Source of the DNA: Bartonella sp. HY038
GTDB taxonomy: Bacteria; Pseudomonadota; Alphaproteobacteria; Rhizobiales; Rhizobiaceae
Reading direction: 5' to 3'
Assembly: GCF_014117425.1 (NCBI RefSeq)
Contig: NZ_CP059725.1
Span: 2,604,001-2,668,000 of the forward strand
DNA length: 64,000 nucleotides
Shown here in pieces: positions 63,154-64,000 of this stretch (positions are counted from its first letter, which is position 1; each line of letters starts with the position of its first letter). The notes below the pieces were generated by a model that worked only from the letters and a program-made list of their open reading frames with translations, did not search any database and was not told the DNA's origin. The position numbers were made by a program, and so were the translations under genes.

Positions 63154-63894
63154 ATGCGTTTAAAATTAGCTCTTATTGCAGCCCTCCTTCTTGGTTCAAC
63201 CGCCCTTGCCAATGCTGAAAAGACATCGGTGGCAGTTGCTGCCAATTTCACTGATCCCGCAACTGAAATTTCGGCTTTGTTTAAAGAAAAAACAGGCCAT
63301 GAAGCAGAGCTTGCTTTTGGTGCTACCGGCAATTTTTATAACCAAATTACCCAAGGCGCGCCTTTTGACGTTTTTCTTGCTGCTGATGACAGCCGCCCAG
63401 CGCTTGCTGTCAAAGAAGGCTATGGCGTTGAAAATAGCGTTTTCACCTATGCCATTGGCACCTTAGTATTATGGAGCAGCAAGCCTGACCTTATCAAAGA
63501 TGCCGATAGCTTAAAAGATGCCTCTATCAACCATATTGCTTTTGCCAATGCTAAGGCCGCCCCTTACGGAAAAGCTGCTATTGAAGCGATGGAAAAGCTT
63601 GGCGTTTATGACAGCTTAAAGCCAAAATTGGTTGAAGGACAAAATATTTCACAAACTTTCCAATTTGCCAAAACTGGCAATGCGGAAGCTGGCTTTGTTG
63701 CTCTTTCACAAGTTATTAATGAAAAGGGCGGTTCACAATGGATTGTACCACAAGAATATTATAACCCAATTCGCCAAGATGCGGTTTTATTAAAAAATGG
63801 CGAAAAAAACGAAGCGGCGAAAGCCTTTATTGAATTTTTAAAAAGTCCTGAAGCCCATGAAATCATCAAAAAATATGGCTATCAACTCGACTAG
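63154..63894 (+). CDS. modA: Molybdate-binding periplasmic protein ModA
   Basis: A 246-residue protein with a Sec signal peptide (RLKLALIAALLLGSTALANA) and the ModA motifs VAVAANFTDPATEISALF, GATGNFYNQI and PFDVFLAADDSRP. It captures molybdate for the ModBC importer. AAAGGA precedes the ATG. A strong terminator follows 24 bases after the stop, so modB is not in the same transcript unless read-through occurs; modB and modC are not visible before the window ends. Confidence 0.94.
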   Translation: MRLKLALIAALLLGSTALANAEKTSVAVAANFTDPATEISALFKEKTGHEAELAFGATGNFYNQITQGAPFDVFLAADDSRPALAVKEGYGVENSVFTYAIGTLVLWSSKPDLIKDADSLKDASINHIAFANAKAAPYGKAAIEAMEKLGVYDSLKPKLVEGQNISQTFQFAKTGNAEAGFVALSQVINEKGGSQWIVPQEYYNPIRQDAVLLKNGEKNEAAKAFIEFLKSPEAHEIIKKYGYQLD

Positions 63895-63917
63895 TTATCC
63901 CAATTGGTGATCATGGT

Positions 63918-63956
63918 GCGGGCGTTCCTATATTTTAAAAGGAACGTCCGCTCTTT
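63918..63956 (+). terminator. Hairpin after modA
   Basis: GCGGGCGTTCC (63918-63928) pairs with GGAACGTCCGC (63941-63951) with one G-T wobble, followed by TCTTT. A terminator or attenuator between modA and whatever lies beyond the window. Confidence 0.75.
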
Positions 63957-64000
63957 CATATTCATGAAAACAGAAATTAATCTTTTCTAGCAATAAGCAA

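Overview
The window is about 64 kb of AT-rich chromosome from an alphaproteobacterium. It is most likely a member of the Hyphomicrobiales near the Brucellaceae/Bartonellaceae. The evidence is an RpoH sigma factor of alphaproteobacterial type, the LpiA/MprF-AcvB pair, a CenR-like response regulator, rppH, ubiA and glmM of rhizobial type, a flavoprotein/cytochrome sugar dehydrogenase, and a full C-P lyase locus. No rRNA, tRNA, CRISPR array or transposase was recognised.

Layout. (1) 1-3.1 kb: orphan immunity-like genes (two Imm63-type paralogues and a split small ORF), then a secreted protein and glyoxalase II. (2) 3.1-9.7 kb: a very AT-rich non-coding stretch, an RTX-like repeat protein, and the lpiA-acvB lipid aminoacylation operon. 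(3) 9.7-12.5 kb: a CatB-like acetyltransferase, a membrane protein, two paralogous AT-rich immunity-like genes and a decayed gene. (4) 12.7-16.5 kb: a three-subunit periplasmic dehydrogenase (TAT-exported small subunit, GMC flavoprotein, tri-haem cytochrome c). (5) 16.6-27.6 kb: divergent phosphonate operons, phnFGHIJKL on the minus strand and phnCDE-DUF1045-phnM-phnN on the plus strand. (6) 27.6-33.2 kb: a two-gene RADAR anti-phage system (RdrA ATPase, RdrB adenosine deaminase). (7) 33.2-36.1 kb: a second RTX-like gene lying between two copies of the 3' end of an L,D-transpeptidase gene. (8) 36.2-38.4 kb: a CenR-like regulator, a stand-alone cNMP-binding protein and a ChaC-like enzyme. (9) 38.5-46.6 kb: a type VI secretion effector island with Hcp, VgrG, a small adaptor-like protein, a Tae4 amidase, a membrane protein, and three tandem PAAR modules with Sel1 proteins and a conserved partner protein. 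There are no T6SS core genes here. (10) 47-64 kb: housekeeping genes (rpoH, an MFS exporter, glmM, a TcyP cystine carrier, ubiA, two SseB-like proteins, trkH, rppH, a GNAT, a TSUP permease, modE, modA).

Main points of interest. PhnJ keeps the C-P lyase fold motifs and the glycyl-radical glycine, but three of the four cysteines that bind or work beside the Fe-S cluster in E. coli are replaced (N245, L272, G278; only C248 remains), while PhnI keeps its His pair. The RADAR locus abuts phnN tail to tail with overlapping stop codons. The adjacent RTX-like gene is bracketed by direct repeats of an ldt 3' end. The T6SS island shows tandem duplication of PAAR-partner-Sel1 modules. Three copies of a CTGCAA/TTGCAG palindrome lie upstream of hcp. 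trkH seems to need a rare ATT start. All functional statements rest on reading translations and motifs by eye; no database search was run.
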